DNA of 64,000 nt from an uncultured beta proteobacterium. Its GTDB lineage: Bacteria > Pseudomonadota > Gammaproteobacteria > Burkholderiales > Burkholderiaceae_C. The translations under genes were made by a program, and so were the position numbers. Shown here piece by piece: positions 28,289 through 37,270 of the stretch; within the stretch, counting starts at the first letter, position 1, and every line of letters begins with the position of its first letter. The notes under the pieces are model-generated. The model was not told the origin of the DNA and did not search any database. It saw nothing but the letters and a program-made list of their open reading frames with translations. The stretch covers positions 39,104 through 103,103 of the forward strand of contig CAIPZV010000008.1 in assembly GCA_903869595.1 (NCBI GenBank), read 5' to 3'.

Positions 28289-29338
28289 CTAAACAGAGGC
28301 GGGCCCGGGGCGCAGCGAGCGGCCTTGGGCATCAAAGAAATGGGCGCAATCAAATTGCAAATCGATACCGACGCTTTGGCCGCTGTGCAAGACACTGCGC
28401 GCGCTTTGGCGCAGCACCAGTTGCAGGCCCTGGCCATTGCTCAAATACAGCAGGGTTTCGGCGCCCAGCGCTTCCACCAAATCCACCTGCATGTGCAGCA
28501 TGCCTTGGCCCTGCGGCTGCAACACCACATGCTCGGGGCGCAGGCCGATAAATCCGTCCGCAGCTACCGGTAAGGCATAGCGCTGCGCCAGTTCGGCCAC
28601 CAGGCTTACAGCCAGCATATTCATTTGCGGTGTGCCAATAAATTGGGCTACAAAGCTATTGACCGGGTGGTCGTAGAGTTCCAGCGGTGTGCCCACTTGC
28701 TCAATGCGTCCATCGCGCAGCACCACCACGCGGTCGGCCAGGGTCATGGCTTCAACTTGGTCATGCGTCACGTATACCGTGGTGGCGCCCAACTCGCGGT
28801 GCAGCTTGGCAATTTCGATACGGGTTTGTCCGCGCAGCGCCGCGTCCAGGTTGGACAGCGGCTCGTCAAATAAAAATACTTTGGGCGCACGCACAATCGC
28901 CCGCCCAATAGCAACCCGCTGGCGCTGCCCGCCCGAGAGCTCTTTGGGCCTGCGGTGCAAATAGTCGCCCAGGTTGAGGATGGCAGCGGCGCGCTCTACT
29001 TTTTCGCGGATTTGCGCTTGCGGCACTTGCGCCAACTTGAGCGCAAAACTCATGTTTTCGAACACGCTCATATGCGGGTACAGCGCATAGCTTTGGAACA
29101 CCATAGCCAGATCGCGGGCGCTGGAGGCGGCCTCGGTGATGTCACGCCCGTCAAGGACCACGCTGCCGCCGTCGGTCTGCTCCAGGCCGGCAATTAAGCG
29201 CAGCAGGGTCGATTTGCCGCAGCCCGAGGGGCCGACGAACACAATGAATTCGCCCTTCTGAATTTGCAGGTCCACGCCTTTGATGACGCGCAGTTCACCA
29301 AAACTTTTTTCGATGCCGTGAAGTTGAAGATAGGCCAT
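28289..29338 (-). CDS. ABC transporter ATP-binding protein, polyol uptake (SmoK/MalK type)
   Basis: 349 residues. Walker A GPSGCGKST, Q-loop VFQSYALYPHM, signature LSGGQRQRVAIGRA, Walker B VFLFDEPLSNLDA and H-loop VYVTHDQVEAM are all intact. A C-terminal TOBE/MalK regulatory region follows (FIGLRPEHVVLQ). It energises the permease pair encoded just upstream in the operon. Confidence 0.95.
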   Translation of the reverse strand: MAYLQLHGIEKSFGELRVIKGVDLQIQKGEFIVFVGPSGCGKSTLLRLIAGLEQTDGGSVVLDGRDITEAASSARDLAMVFQSYALYPHMSVFENMSFALKLAQVPQAQIREKVERAAAILNLGDYLHRRPKELSGGQRQRVAIGRAIVRAPKVFLFDEPLSNLDAALRGQTRIEIAKLHRELGATTVYVTHDQVEAMTLADRVVVLRDGRIEQVGTPLELYDHPVNSFVAQFIGTPQMNMLAVSLVAELAQRYALPVAADGFIGLRPEHVVLQPQGQGMLHMQVDLVEALGAETLLYLSNGQGLQLVLRQSARSVLHSGQSVGIDLQFDCAHFFDAQGRSLRPGPASV

Positions 29339-29374
29339 GAGGAAGAATCAGTCCGGTCAAAAAAATAGGGCGTG

Positions 29375-30205
29375 CTACTTCACCGCGCCAAAAGTCAGGC
29401 CCTGCACCAATTGCTTTTGGCTGAACCAGCCAAACACCACAATCGGCGCAATCGCCATCAAAGACGCTGCCGAGAGCTTGGCCCAGAACAAACCTTCCGG
29501 GCTGGAGTAGCTGGCAATCAGGGTGGCCAGCGTGCCGGCCTTGGCAGAACTCAGGTTCAGGCTCCAAAAGGCTTCATTCCAGCTGAGTACCAGGCAAAGC
29601 AAACCGGTAGAGGCCAAGCCGCCCAACGCCAGCGGAAAGGTCACGCGGTAAAACTCTTGCCACAGCGTGGCGCCGTCCATGCGCGCGGCCTCCAAAATTT
29701 CGTTAGGAATTTCCTTGAAGTAGGAATACAGCATCCACACCATGATGGGCAGGTTGGACAGCATAAAAATGATGACCAGACCGGTACGCGTATCGAGCAA
29801 CTGCGATTTTTGCGCCAGCACATAAATAGGCACCAAGGCGCCCACGGCGGGCATCATCTTGGTCGATAGCATCCACATCAACAGGTTTTTGGTATGGCGG
29901 CTCTTGAAGAAGGCCATGGAATACGCGGCAGGCGTGGCGATCATCAAACCGATCACGGTGGACAGCACACTGGTGATGAGCGAATTGCGCGCGTAGAGCA
30001 AATAGTCGCTGCGCTCTTGCACCTCGCGAAAGTTATCTAGCGTGGGCGTGAACCACCACAGCGGCGGCACCGAGATGGCTTGCAACTCGGTCTTAAACGC
30101 CATCAGCGCCAGCCAGCCCAGCGGAAAGAACAGCAGCAGCGTGATGACCCAAGCCGCAGCAGTGCGCAGCAGCAAAGGCAAGGGGTATTTAGAGCGGCGG
30201 GCCAT
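29375..30205 (-). CDS. ABC transporter permease 2, polyol uptake
   Basis: 276 residues, six predicted membrane spans of the MalG/SmoG type. The EAA loop is seen in EILEAARMDGATLWQEFYRV, which contacts the ATPase. Near the N-terminus is AWVITLLLFFPLGWLALMAFK. It lies 5 bases after permease 1 and is part of the same inner-membrane complex. Confidence 0.94.
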   Translation of the reverse strand: MARRSKYPLPLLLRTAAAWVITLLLFFPLGWLALMAFKTELQAISVPPLWWFTPTLDNFREVQERSDYLLYARNSLITSVLSTVIGLMIATPAAYSMAFFKSRHTKNLLMWMLSTKMMPAVGALVPIYVLAQKSQLLDTRTGLVIIFMLSNLPIMVWMLYSYFKEIPNEILEAARMDGATLWQEFYRVTFPLALGGLASTGLLCLVLSWNEAFWSLNLSSAKAGTLATLIASYSSPEGLFWAKLSAASLMAIAPIVVFGWFSQKQLVQGLTFGAVK

Positions 30206-30210
30206 GGGGT

Positions 30211-31071
30211 TTATTTGTCCAGGTCTTTGCCAACCAGGCGGATAAGAAAAGCTGCCGCGATATTGGCCAGCAGCACCGCAAACAAGGCCCCAGCGGAAGC
30301 CACACCGGCATCGAAATTGAGCAAAGCCTGCTTAAAAATCAGGAAGGCCACGTTGGTACTGGCGTCGCCGGGACCGCCGCCGGTGGTGGTGTAAATCTCG
30401 GCAAACACGCTGAGTAAAAAGATCAGCTCAATCATGACCACCACGGCCACCGGGCGGCCCAGGTGCGGAATGTAGAGGTAGCGCAGTTGCTGCAAATAGG
30501 TAGCGCCGTCCATACGCGCGGCCTCAAGTTGCTCGCGGTTCATGCTTTGCAAGGCGGTCATAAAAATCAGCGTGGCAAAAGGCAGCCACTGCCAGGACAC
30601 CATGATGATGATGGACACCAAGGGATGGTCGCTCAGCCAGTCCACCGGCGTGAACCCAAAGAGGATAGACACTTGCGCCAGCGCACCGTAGATGGGGTGC
30701 ATCATCATGTGTTTCCACAAGAGCGCGTTGACGGTGGGCATCACAAAAAAAGGCGAGATCAAAAGCAGACGTACGACGGCGCGCCCGGGAAAGGCCTCGT
30801 CAATGAGCAGCGCCAGGCCCATGCCCAGCACCACGGTGATCAGAATCACACTGCCAAGCAGCAGGATGGTGTTGAGGACGGCCGCGGAAAACGAGGGGTC
30901 CGTCAGGAAGTATTCGAAATTTTCCAGGCCGTTAAAACCGGTCTGGTCGGGCTGCATCAGGTTGTAGCGGATGAGCGAAAAATACACCGTCATGGCCAGC
31001 GGCACCAGCATCCACAGCAGCAGGGTTGCCACAGCCGGTGTCAGCAGTAAACGCGGGAGCAAGCGGTTCAT
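30211..31071 (-). CDS. ABC transporter permease 1, polyol uptake
   Basis: 286 residues, MalF/SmoF type with six membrane spans beginning LLLTPAVATLLLWMLVPLAM. The EAA loop is EQLEAARMDGATYLQQLRYL. It pairs with permease 2 to form the channel. An intrinsic-terminator-like hairpin separates it from the binding-protein gene, so it is probably expressed at a lower level than that gene. Confidence 0.94.
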   Translation of the reverse strand: MNRLLPRLLLTPAVATLLLWMLVPLAMTVYFSLIRYNLMQPDQTGFNGLENFEYFLTDPSFSAAVLNTILLLGSVILITVVLGMGLALLIDEAFPGRAVVRLLLISPFFVMPTVNALLWKHMMMHPIYGALAQVSILFGFTPVDWLSDHPLVSIIIMVSWQWLPFATLIFMTALQSMNREQLEAARMDGATYLQQLRYLYIPHLGRPVAVVVMIELIFLLSVFAEIYTTTGGGPGDASTNVAFLIFKQALLNFDAGVASAGALFAVLLANIAAAFLIRLVGKDLDK

Positions 31072-31099
31072 GGGGATGGGGTCAGCACATAGGAAACAT

Positions 31100-31129
31100 A
31101 AAAAAGGCGGACGCCCGAAAGCGCCCGCC
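31100..31129 (-). terminator. Partial terminator between binding protein and permease genes
   Basis: On the minus strand a 9-bp stem GGCGGGCGC / GCGTCCGCC with one G-T pair is followed by TTTTTT, 12 bases past the binding-protein stop. Such intercistronic hairpins commonly lower expression of the membrane components relative to the abundant periplasmic protein. Confidence 0.8.
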
Positions 31130-31140
31130 CTCTTTGCAGC

Positions 31141-32454
31141 TTACTTGTAGTAGCCGCCTTTCTTCATTTCACGATCAGCAGCGACTTGCGAGGCTTTGAG
31201 CGCGGCATCGACCGTGCTCTTACCGGCCAAGGCAGCACTCATTTGCTGACCCACGGCAATGCCGATAGCCTGGAACTCAGGAATCGCGGCAAATTGCACG
31301 CCCACATACGGCGACTTGGGCAAAGTGCTGTCGTTCGGGTTGGCCGAATCGATAGCGGCTTTTTCAGCAGCAGCGAACACAGCAGCTTTTTGGAACTCGG
31401 GGTTCGCATAGGTGGACTTGCGCGTGCCGGTAGGAACGCGGGCCCAACCATTGGTTTTAGCCACCAGGTTGATGTAGTCCTTGGAAGTCGCCCAGTTGAC
31501 GAACTTCTGTGCAGCGTCAGCATTTTTGGTGCCTGCCGGAATAGCCAAGGCCCAAGCCCACAACCAGTTGGCGCCTTTTTGCGTCACGCTGTAGGGGCCT
31601 TGCGCAAAAGCGACTTTGTCGGCCACTTTGGACTGCTTGGGGTCGGTGATAAACGAGGCTGCAATCGTGGCGTCAATCCACATGCCGCATTTGCCTTCGT
31701 TGTACAGCGCCAAGATTTCGTTAAAGCTGTTGGCCGACGAGCCGGGAGGGCCGTATTTGGTCAGCAGGTCCACGTAGAAGGTGACGGCTTCTTTCCAAGG
31801 CTTGGACTCGAGCTGGGGTTTCCAGGACATGTCAAACCACTGCGCGCCAAAGCTATTGGCCATGGTGGACAAGAAGGCCATGTTGTCGCCCCAGCCCGGC
31901 TTACCGCGCAAGCAAATGCCATAGACGCCGTTTTTTGGGTCGTGGATTTTGGCGGCTGCATCGCGCACGTCGTTCCAGGTGGGACGCTCGGCAAACTTGA
32001 TACCGGCTTTGTCGGTCAGGTCTTTGCGGTACATCAGCATGGAGCTTTCGCCGTAGAAAGGCGCAGCGTACATTTTCCCGTCCACGCTCAGGCCGTTGCG
32101 CATGGCGGGCAGGATGTCATCGGCGTCGTAGCTGGCATCGCCTTTGAGCTCGGTCAGCCAGCCTTTTTTGCCCCAGATCGGGGTTTCGTACATGCCGATG
32201 GTCATCACGTCAAACTGGCCGCCTTTGGTGGCGATGTCGGTGGTGACGCGCTGGCGCAGCACGCCTTCTTCGAGCGTGACCCACTTCAGTTTGATGTCGG
32301 GGTTGGCGGCTTCAAAGTTTTTGCTGAGTTTTTCCATTTCGATCATGTGGCCGTTGTTCACGGTGGCAATGACCAGTTCGGTGGCGGCTTGTGCGACGCC
32401 TCCGACAAATGCTGCCACAGCGGCGGCGGCAACGATGCGGGTTTTAAATTTCAT
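31141..32454 (-). CDS. Periplasmic substrate-binding protein, polyol ABC transporter
   Basis: 437 residues with a Sec signal peptide (MKFKTRIVAAAAVAAFVGGV, cleavage likely after AQA). It is an extracellular solute-binding protein family 1 member of the SmoE/MtlE type: FEAANPDIKLKWVTLEEGVL, DVMTIGMYETPIWGKKGWL, MYAAPFYGESSMLMYRKDL and WLWAWALAIPAGTKNADAA. It is the first gene of the polyol operon and delivers the sugar alcohol to the two permeases. Confidence 0.95.
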   Translation of the reverse strand: MKFKTRIVAAAAVAAFVGGVAQAATELVIATVNNGHMIEMEKLSKNFEAANPDIKLKWVTLEEGVLRQRVTTDIATKGGQFDVMTIGMYETPIWGKKGWLTELKGDASYDADDILPAMRNGLSVDGKMYAAPFYGESSMLMYRKDLTDKAGIKFAERPTWNDVRDAAAKIHDPKNGVYGICLRGKPGWGDNMAFLSTMANSFGAQWFDMSWKPQLESKPWKEAVTFYVDLLTKYGPPGSSANSFNEILALYNEGKCGMWIDATIAASFITDPKQSKVADKVAFAQGPYSVTQKGANWLWAWALAIPAGTKNADAAQKFVNWATSKDYINLVAKTNGWARVPTGTRKSTYANPEFQKAAVFAAAEKAAIDSANPNDSTLPKSPYVGVQFAAIPEFQAIGIAVGQQMSAALAGKSTVDAALKASQVAADREMKKGGYYK

Positions 32455-32564
32455 GCGAAAGTCTCCAAAAGGGATAGGTGTGAATAGCCGTGTTCAATGT
32501 TGGGAACGTGCCTGACACTGACAACTCGAAGATAGTGAAACCCTCTTGCAGGATTGGTACTGGA

Positions 32565-32590
32565 TATGCAGTTATTAGTATTTCTATGCA
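32565..32590 (-). promoter_or_regulatory. Direct repeats, possible AraC-type activator site
   Basis: TATGCA occurs at 32565-32570 and 32585-32590, 20 bases apart, about 110-135 bases upstream of the binding-protein start. A spacing of two helical turns is typical of AraC-family half-sites. The surrounding 32520-32650 is AT-richer than its flanks and should contain the operon promoter. Confidence 0.35.
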
Positions 32591-32724
32591 TAGGCTAGCT
32601 AGGATTTACACCTAGTATCGCCATATTCGTACTAATTTTTTTGAAAAATAACGTTTTTTGCAGATTTAACCTGCCCGAGAAGCCAGCCAGGGCGTGGTGT
32701 CCCGGCTGGAATATGGCGGCCCGG

Positions 32725-34071
32725 TCACAAAGTGAATTGAAACGCGTCAATCAAGGCGCCAGGCGCGCGCGACCCGCCGGGCGAACGCTTGGAATAGGTG
32801 CCGACTTCGGGGGAAATTTCGGCTTGACTACCCAGCGCCAGCAATTGCGGCCCCAGGGCGTTGTAGAGGCTTTCGTCCCAGCGCAGGTTGTTGATCGGCC
32901 CGATGATCTCACCGCCTTCCACCCAAAAACAGGCGTAGCGCGTCATACCGGTGACGCGCGCTGACACCGGATCGCTCCAATTTAAGTAATGCAAATTCGA
33001 GAGATAGAGGCCGCGTCCCAATGCGCCCAACATATCCTGATCGGCTAGGGTTCCGGGTGCCACATCCAGGGCGCGCGGTGATTCGTAGCCTGAGGCGCCG
33101 TTCGCTTGCAATCCATATTCCTTTGCACTGCGGGAACTGATCAGCAAATTGCGCAAAGAGCCGGCCTCGATCAAGTCCAAAGACTGGGGTGCGACTTCAC
33201 CCACATCATTAAAGCGCGGCGTCAATCCCATGGAGAAGTTTTCAGCAACTGAGAGCAAGGGCGAAAGCTGCATCTCCTTTTCTATCAGCTTTTTGAAGGG
33301 GCTGCGACCCTGCTTCCACGCCGCTGCCGACAGGGCGCCCCAGGACATCATGCCTAGCAAATCGGCAAAGGCCGCCGGCGCAAAATAGCTGCGGTAAGCG
33401 CCCGGTTGAACCTGTTGCAACGGACGCTTGAGCAACTCCAGCGAGGCCTTGCTGCGCGCCAGGTTGGCCGCCCAGTCATGGGCATTCCAAGACGAAGCCG
33501 CATAAACACTCTTGACGGCTTGCGGCCCGCTGTACAGGGAATAAACAAAGAAGAAATTTTCCGTTTCAAACCAATGGTTTTGCCCCTGTGAATTGCGGTT
33601 GGCGCTAATGACCAGGCCGCCCGCATAAAAACCCACCAGATCACAGCCACCCGCCGGCTCCACGATGGCCGCTATCAGCGCCGCTGGCGCAAGAAGCTGG
33701 CCCTTAAATATCTCGCGGCTACTGCCATGGTTTTGTACTGGCACCTGGAAAGGATCTTGCGGCAATACAGTGGCGTCGTGGCGGCAGCGTTCAAGGATTA
33801 CGTCCATGCTGCGGCAATCAACATCGATCTGGCCGCTCAGCGTTATTCCATGGTCAATGGTGCGCCCATTGGCCTGGTAACGAATGTCTAACACGCGTTG
33901 CGTCACGTCGGTGTTTTGCCGGATACGGTTATTGTTAAAGCGCAGGTACAGGGTTTCCTCGGCGTCCAGATTGACGTTGACATCCTCACCCGTTTGCAGG
34001 CGCGAGAAGAGGTGTTCACACAAGGTATCCAAAAGCGCGCTGGTTTGTGTGGAAAAGTCCCGGGCGCTCAT
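32725..34071 (-). CDS. TldE/PmbA-family metalloprotease subunit
   Basis: 448 residues from ATG 34071, which overlaps the tldD stop (ATGA). The fold is shared with TldD, but there is no HExxxH motif, as expected for the non-catalytic TldE/PmbA partner. Recognisable regions: LYLRFNNNRIRQNTDVTQRV near the N-terminus, GLTPRFNDVGEVAPQSLDLI and YACFWVEGGEIIGPINNLRW near the C-terminus. TldD/TldE heterodimers degrade or trim peptides (microcin B17, CcdA in E. coli). The substrate here is unknown. Confidence 0.87.
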   Translation of the reverse strand: MSARDFSTQTSALLDTLCEHLFSRLQTGEDVNVNLDAEETLYLRFNNNRIRQNTDVTQRVLDIRYQANGRTIDHGITLSGQIDVDCRSMDVILERCRHDATVLPQDPFQVPVQNHGSSREIFKGQLLAPAALIAAIVEPAGGCDLVGFYAGGLVISANRNSQGQNHWFETENFFFVYSLYSGPQAVKSVYAASSWNAHDWAANLARSKASLELLKRPLQQVQPGAYRSYFAPAAFADLLGMMSWGALSAAAWKQGRSPFKKLIEKEMQLSPLLSVAENFSMGLTPRFNDVGEVAPQSLDLIEAGSLRNLLISSRSAKEYGLQANGASGYESPRALDVAPGTLADQDMLGALGRGLYLSNLHYLNWSDPVSARVTGMTRYACFWVEGGEIIGPINNLRWDESLYNALGPQLLALGSQAEISPEVGTYSKRSPGGSRAPGALIDAFQFTL

Positions 34072-35498
34072 GCCTGGCCTCCAAAGACTTCCACGCCACG
34101 GAACAAGCACGGCGGCGAGGCGTGTCCCACCCGTATCACCTGGCTGGGCTCGCCCTTGCCGCAATAGGGCGTGCCGTGGGCCTCATCGTCGCGACCCACC
34201 CCCGCAAGGCGATTCCAAAAATCGATGCTGACGCCTCGGTAGTTGGGATTTCGCACCACGCCGGCCAAGCGCCCGTTCTCAATCAATTGGCCAAACTCGC
34301 ATCCAAACTGAAATTTGTTGCGGTAATCATCAATCGACCAGGACCGGTTGGTGTGCATTAATATGCCATGTTGCACTTGGCCAATCAGATCCTCCAAACT
34401 GCTATCGCCAGGCTCCAAATTGATATTGGCCATGCGGTCAATCGGCGCGCGGTTCCAAGAGGCAGAGCGGGAATTGGCTACGCCCGCAATGCCCGAACGT
34501 TCTTGTGACTCCAGCGAGCCCAAACCGCGCTTTAATATTCCGCCTTCAATCAACATGTGTTTGGTCGCCGGGTTGCCGCTGTCGTCAAACGCATAACTGG
34601 CAAATTCATGGGCGCGGGCAGGGTCGAAGGAGATGTTCATCAGTTCCGACCCATAGCGCAAGTGCCCGAAATCCTCGGCTTTTACGAAGCTCCAACCGGC
34701 GTAATTACGCTCATCGCCCAATATACGATCGAGCTCCAGGGGATGGCCGATGGATTCATGAATTTGCAGCATCATCTGATCGGGCATCAAAACCAGGTCC
34801 ATGACGCCGCTGGGACAATTAGGGGCTTGCAGCAATTGCACAGCTTCGTTGGCTATGCGCTTAGCCTGCGTCACCACGGCCTGCGTCTCGAAAATTTCAG
34901 CGCCAACTTGGCCCGTTTGGGACCACGTGCGGGTTTGTGATTCGCTGCCCTGCGCTGCCGTGGCCGAAAGCTTAAGCGAGACCATGTCAAAGTGCTGGTC
35001 AATCGCGGCACCGGTACTGCTGTAATAAGCAATGTGCGTCTGGATCAACATCGCGTGGGCCATTCGACTTACCAGGTGTTCGTCCCCTTGCATCGCAGCG
35101 GTGGCTGCCAGCAAGCACTGCGTGATGTCCTGCGCGCTGCTGGCATCCAAGCTCTGCACTCTGGGGCTGCGATAAGTACCCTGCGAGGGCGGCCTCTGGG
35201 CTACTTGAAAACTATGTGCCTTGCGCGAACTACTGGCCCGCGTCGTTGTGATAGCCCGCTCAAAAGCCCGTTGCAATCCCTCTTCGGTGGAATCGGAAGT
35301 AGCGGCGTAACCGAAATGGTCATCGACCAAAACCTCGCACATAAAGCCTGCATCCACACTGGTGGCATTTGCCTGGGGGGCATCGTCGCGAACCAATCGG
35401 TGGGTCGTGACCTCCCGGCTGTACCGAAGCCCGGCCCATTGAACATCGGCGGGTAATGCTGCAAATAAGGTCTTGGCGATAGGAGAAACTTCTGTCAT
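34068..35498 (-). CDS. TldD-family zinc metalloprotease subunit
   Basis: 476 residues. The zinc motif HExxxH is present as HESIGH (His247, Glu248, His252), followed by PLELDRILGDERNYAGWSFV. The C-terminal half has ILKRGLGSLESQERSG and RSWSIDDYRNKFQFGCEFGQ. Length matches E. coli TldD (481), but the N-terminus (LPADVQWAGLRYSREVTTHR) is unlike canonical TldD. This may be the second, non-canonical tldDE pair seen in many betaproteobacteria. It is upstream of and translationally coupled to tldE, and divergent from mipA. Confidence 0.88.
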   Translation of the reverse strand: MTEVSPIAKTLFAALPADVQWAGLRYSREVTTHRLVRDDAPQANATSVDAGFMCEVLVDDHFGYAATSDSTEEGLQRAFERAITTTRASSSRKAHSFQVAQRPPSQGTYRSPRVQSLDASSAQDITQCLLAATAAMQGDEHLVSRMAHAMLIQTHIAYYSSTGAAIDQHFDMVSLKLSATAAQGSESQTRTWSQTGQVGAEIFETQAVVTQAKRIANEAVQLLQAPNCPSGVMDLVLMPDQMMLQIHESIGHPLELDRILGDERNYAGWSFVKAEDFGHLRYGSELMNISFDPARAHEFASYAFDDSGNPATKHMLIEGGILKRGLGSLESQERSGIAGVANSRSASWNRAPIDRMANINLEPGDSSLEDLIGQVQHGILMHTNRSWSIDDYRNKFQFGCEFGQLIENGRLAGVVRNPNYRGVSIDFWNRLAGVGRDDEAHGTPYCGKGEPSQVIRVGHASPPCLFRGVEVFGGQA

Positions 35499-35629
35499 GG
35501 TAAAACCGGGTGGGATAGACGCGAGGTGCGCGACGCAAAACGATACGTGAATAATAATGGGCTGTACATCGCCGGTGATGACGCTTTATAACGAATTTTC
35601 CCTCTTTTAAATTCAACCAGGATGTAGTT

Positions 35630-36454
35630 ATGCGAATTCGGTGGCCTCTAACAATCGTGCTCACGGTATGTACCCAAAATTTGCTGGCGCAGCCGGCCAA
35701 GACGGCGCTACCGTTGTGGGAAATTGGCGCGGTTGGCGTGACGGCAGCCCAGATAGCCTACCCGGGGTCTTCCGAAACGGTCAGGCTTGCTTTAGCAGCT
35801 CCCTTTGTGATTTACCGTGGAGAATACTTCCGGTTCGATCGCGACAGCGCTGGCTTTCGGGCCATTCACAACCCTGACTTTGAATTAGATATTGGCTTTT
35901 CCGGATCACTTGGTTCGCGGGCTAGCGACACGGTCGCACGTGAGGGTATGGATGACCTGGGGACATTGATAGAGTTTGGTCCGCGTATGCGCTGGAACCT
36001 TAGCGCAGCAAGCGCGCCTGGGCAATGGCGCATTGAACTGCCCTTGCGCGGCGTATTCGACATCAGCAATGGCGCGGCCTACCGGGGCTTGGTGCTGGAG
36101 CCCGAATTGAAATACAGCTACCGCGCAAAAGAGGGCTGGACTTGGGGTACGGGGTTGAGCCTGATTGGGGCAGACCAGTCAATGCAATCCCTCATCTATA
36201 GTGTGAACGCCGCACAGGCCACTGCCAGCCGCCCTGCCTACCAGGCCCAGGCCGGGCTCCTGGCGCTGCGCCTTAGCGGCTCTTTGTCCTACCCACTGGC
36301 GCAAGACACGCGGCTCCTGGTTTTCGGCCGCGTAGACAGCGTTCAAGGTGCAGCCAACCAGGCCAGCCCGCTCGTACGCCAAAACACGGGTGCAAGCGTG
36401 GGCGCGGTGCTGGCCTACACCTGGAAACAATCCGAGGCGCGGGCGACGGATTAA
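35630..36454 (+). CDS. MipA/OmpV-family outer-membrane protein
   Basis: 274 residues with a signal peptide (MRIRWPLTIVLTVCTQNLLA). The body has LWEIGAVGVTAAQIAYPGSS, FVIYRGEYFRFDRDSAGFRA and alternating beta-strand patterns ending in an aromatic/charged C-terminal strand, all typical of MipA/OmpV barrels. MipA was described as scaffolding murein synthases; OmpV relatives are porin-like. Function here is unproven. Confidence 0.87.
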   Translation: MRIRWPLTIVLTVCTQNLLAQPAKTALPLWEIGAVGVTAAQIAYPGSSETVRLALAAPFVIYRGEYFRFDRDSAGFRAIHNPDFELDIGFSGSLGSRASDTVAREGMDDLGTLIEFGPRMRWNLSAASAPGQWRIELPLRGVFDISNGAAYRGLVLEPELKYSYRAKEGWTWGTGLSLIGADQSMQSLIYSVNAAQATASRPAYQAQAGLLALRLSGSLSYPLAQDTRLLVFGRVDSVQGAANQASPLVRQNTGASVGAVLAYTWKQSEARATD

Positions 36455-36525
36455 TTGAACGCATACTGGAGGGTGTCCATCATGCGCCCCTGCACTGTGA
36501 CGGAACAGGTATTCAAGCTGCTTTT

Positions 36526-36921
36526 TCAGGGGCAGATCAACTTGATCTTTGGAAAATAAGTCTGGTAGCGCCCCGCGTCGCGCGTGAGCAGTTGGTAGCC
36601 CTCGGCCTGCGCATGGGCGCCAATAAAGAAGTCGGGCAAGACGCCGGTTTTGGTGCCGCCGCGTTGGCGGTAGCTGCGAAAAGCGAGACCCGCCAAACGG
36701 GCTGCCGGGCGCGACAGCTCTAACAGCTGAACGCCCAAGGTGCCCAGAAACTCGTCCAGGTGCGCGGGCTCGGCTGGATGCCCTGCCAATTCGGCATACA
36801 CCACCATGTTGATGGCCAATTGACCCGCCTGGGCATGGTGCAAATGCTTCAAGGACCAAGGCATCCAGATCGGATCGGCCTTGTAGATGTCCAACAGCAC
36901 ATTGGTGTCCACCAAAATCAT
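36526..36921 (-). CDS. PIN-domain ribonuclease toxin (VapC-like)
   Basis: 131 residues. Acidic PIN-site residues are D5 (ILVDTNVLLDIY), E44 (VVYAELAG), D97 (GVLPDFFIGAHA) and D115 (LLTRDAGRY). The start overlaps the stop of the ribbon-helix-helix antitoxin gene by 4 bases. VapC toxins cleave tRNA or rRNA. Confidence 0.9.
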   Translation of the reverse strand: MILVDTNVLLDIYKADPIWMPWSLKHLHHAQAGQLAINMVVYAELAGHPAEPAHLDEFLGTLGVQLLELSRPAARLAGLAFRSYRQRGGTKTGVLPDFFIGAHAQAEGYQLLTRDAGRYQTYFPKIKLICP

Positions 36922-37193
36922 CGTTTGTTCCAGTCGTCACCCCGCGTGATGGCCATCCACTCATCAGTGCTGGGTCCGCCCTTTGCGATGCCGATGAACT
37001 GACGAATGGGATCGTCTGGGGCCAGAAACGACAGGTCTGGTTCGGGCGCTGCCTTGCCATGCGACGGCGATTGCGCTGCCACCATGTATTCGGCCAGGGC
37101 TTCTTGCACGACTTGCGATTTGCTCAGCTTGCGAACAGCGCAAAACTGCTTCAAATCGCGCTCCATGGTTTCAGGTAAACGAACAGACAGCAT
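36918..37193 (-). CDS. Ribbon-helix-helix antitoxin partner of the PIN toxin
   Basis: 91 residues from ATG 37193; the frame continues upstream but only from here does it match the RHH pattern MLSVRLPETMERDLKQFCAV followed by SKSQVVQEALAEYM. The C-terminal tail (DDPIRQFIGIAKGGPSTDEW) presumably binds the toxin. An inverted repeat lies in its promoter region at 37225-37270. Confidence 0.87.
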   Translation of the reverse strand: MLSVRLPETMERDLKQFCAVRKLSKSQVVQEALAEYMVAAQSPSHGKAAPEPDLSFLAPDDPIRQFIGIAKGGPSTDEWMAITRGDDWNKR

Positions 37194-37224
37194 GGTGACT
37201 CCTTGTAATACAGATTTTAATTTT

Positions 37225-37270
37225 TGTATGACATGAAGTATGGCATAGTTTTTAACCTTACTGTCATACA
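37225..37270. promoter_or_regulatory. Operator-like inverted repeat of the RHH/PIN module
   Basis: TGTATGACA (37225-37233) and TGTCATACA (37262-37270) form a perfect 9-bp inverted repeat 32 bases upstream of the antitoxin start, spaced by 28 AT-rich bases. TATGGCAT within the spacer resembles a third half-site. This is consistent with autorepression by the antitoxin. Confidence 0.5.

Noticed and set aside
31186..32487. 433-codon plus-strand ORF opposite the polyol binding-protein gene
   Set aside because: Mirror-frame artefact of GC-rich third positions in the binding-protein gene; the Gly/Val/His-rich product has no family resemblance.
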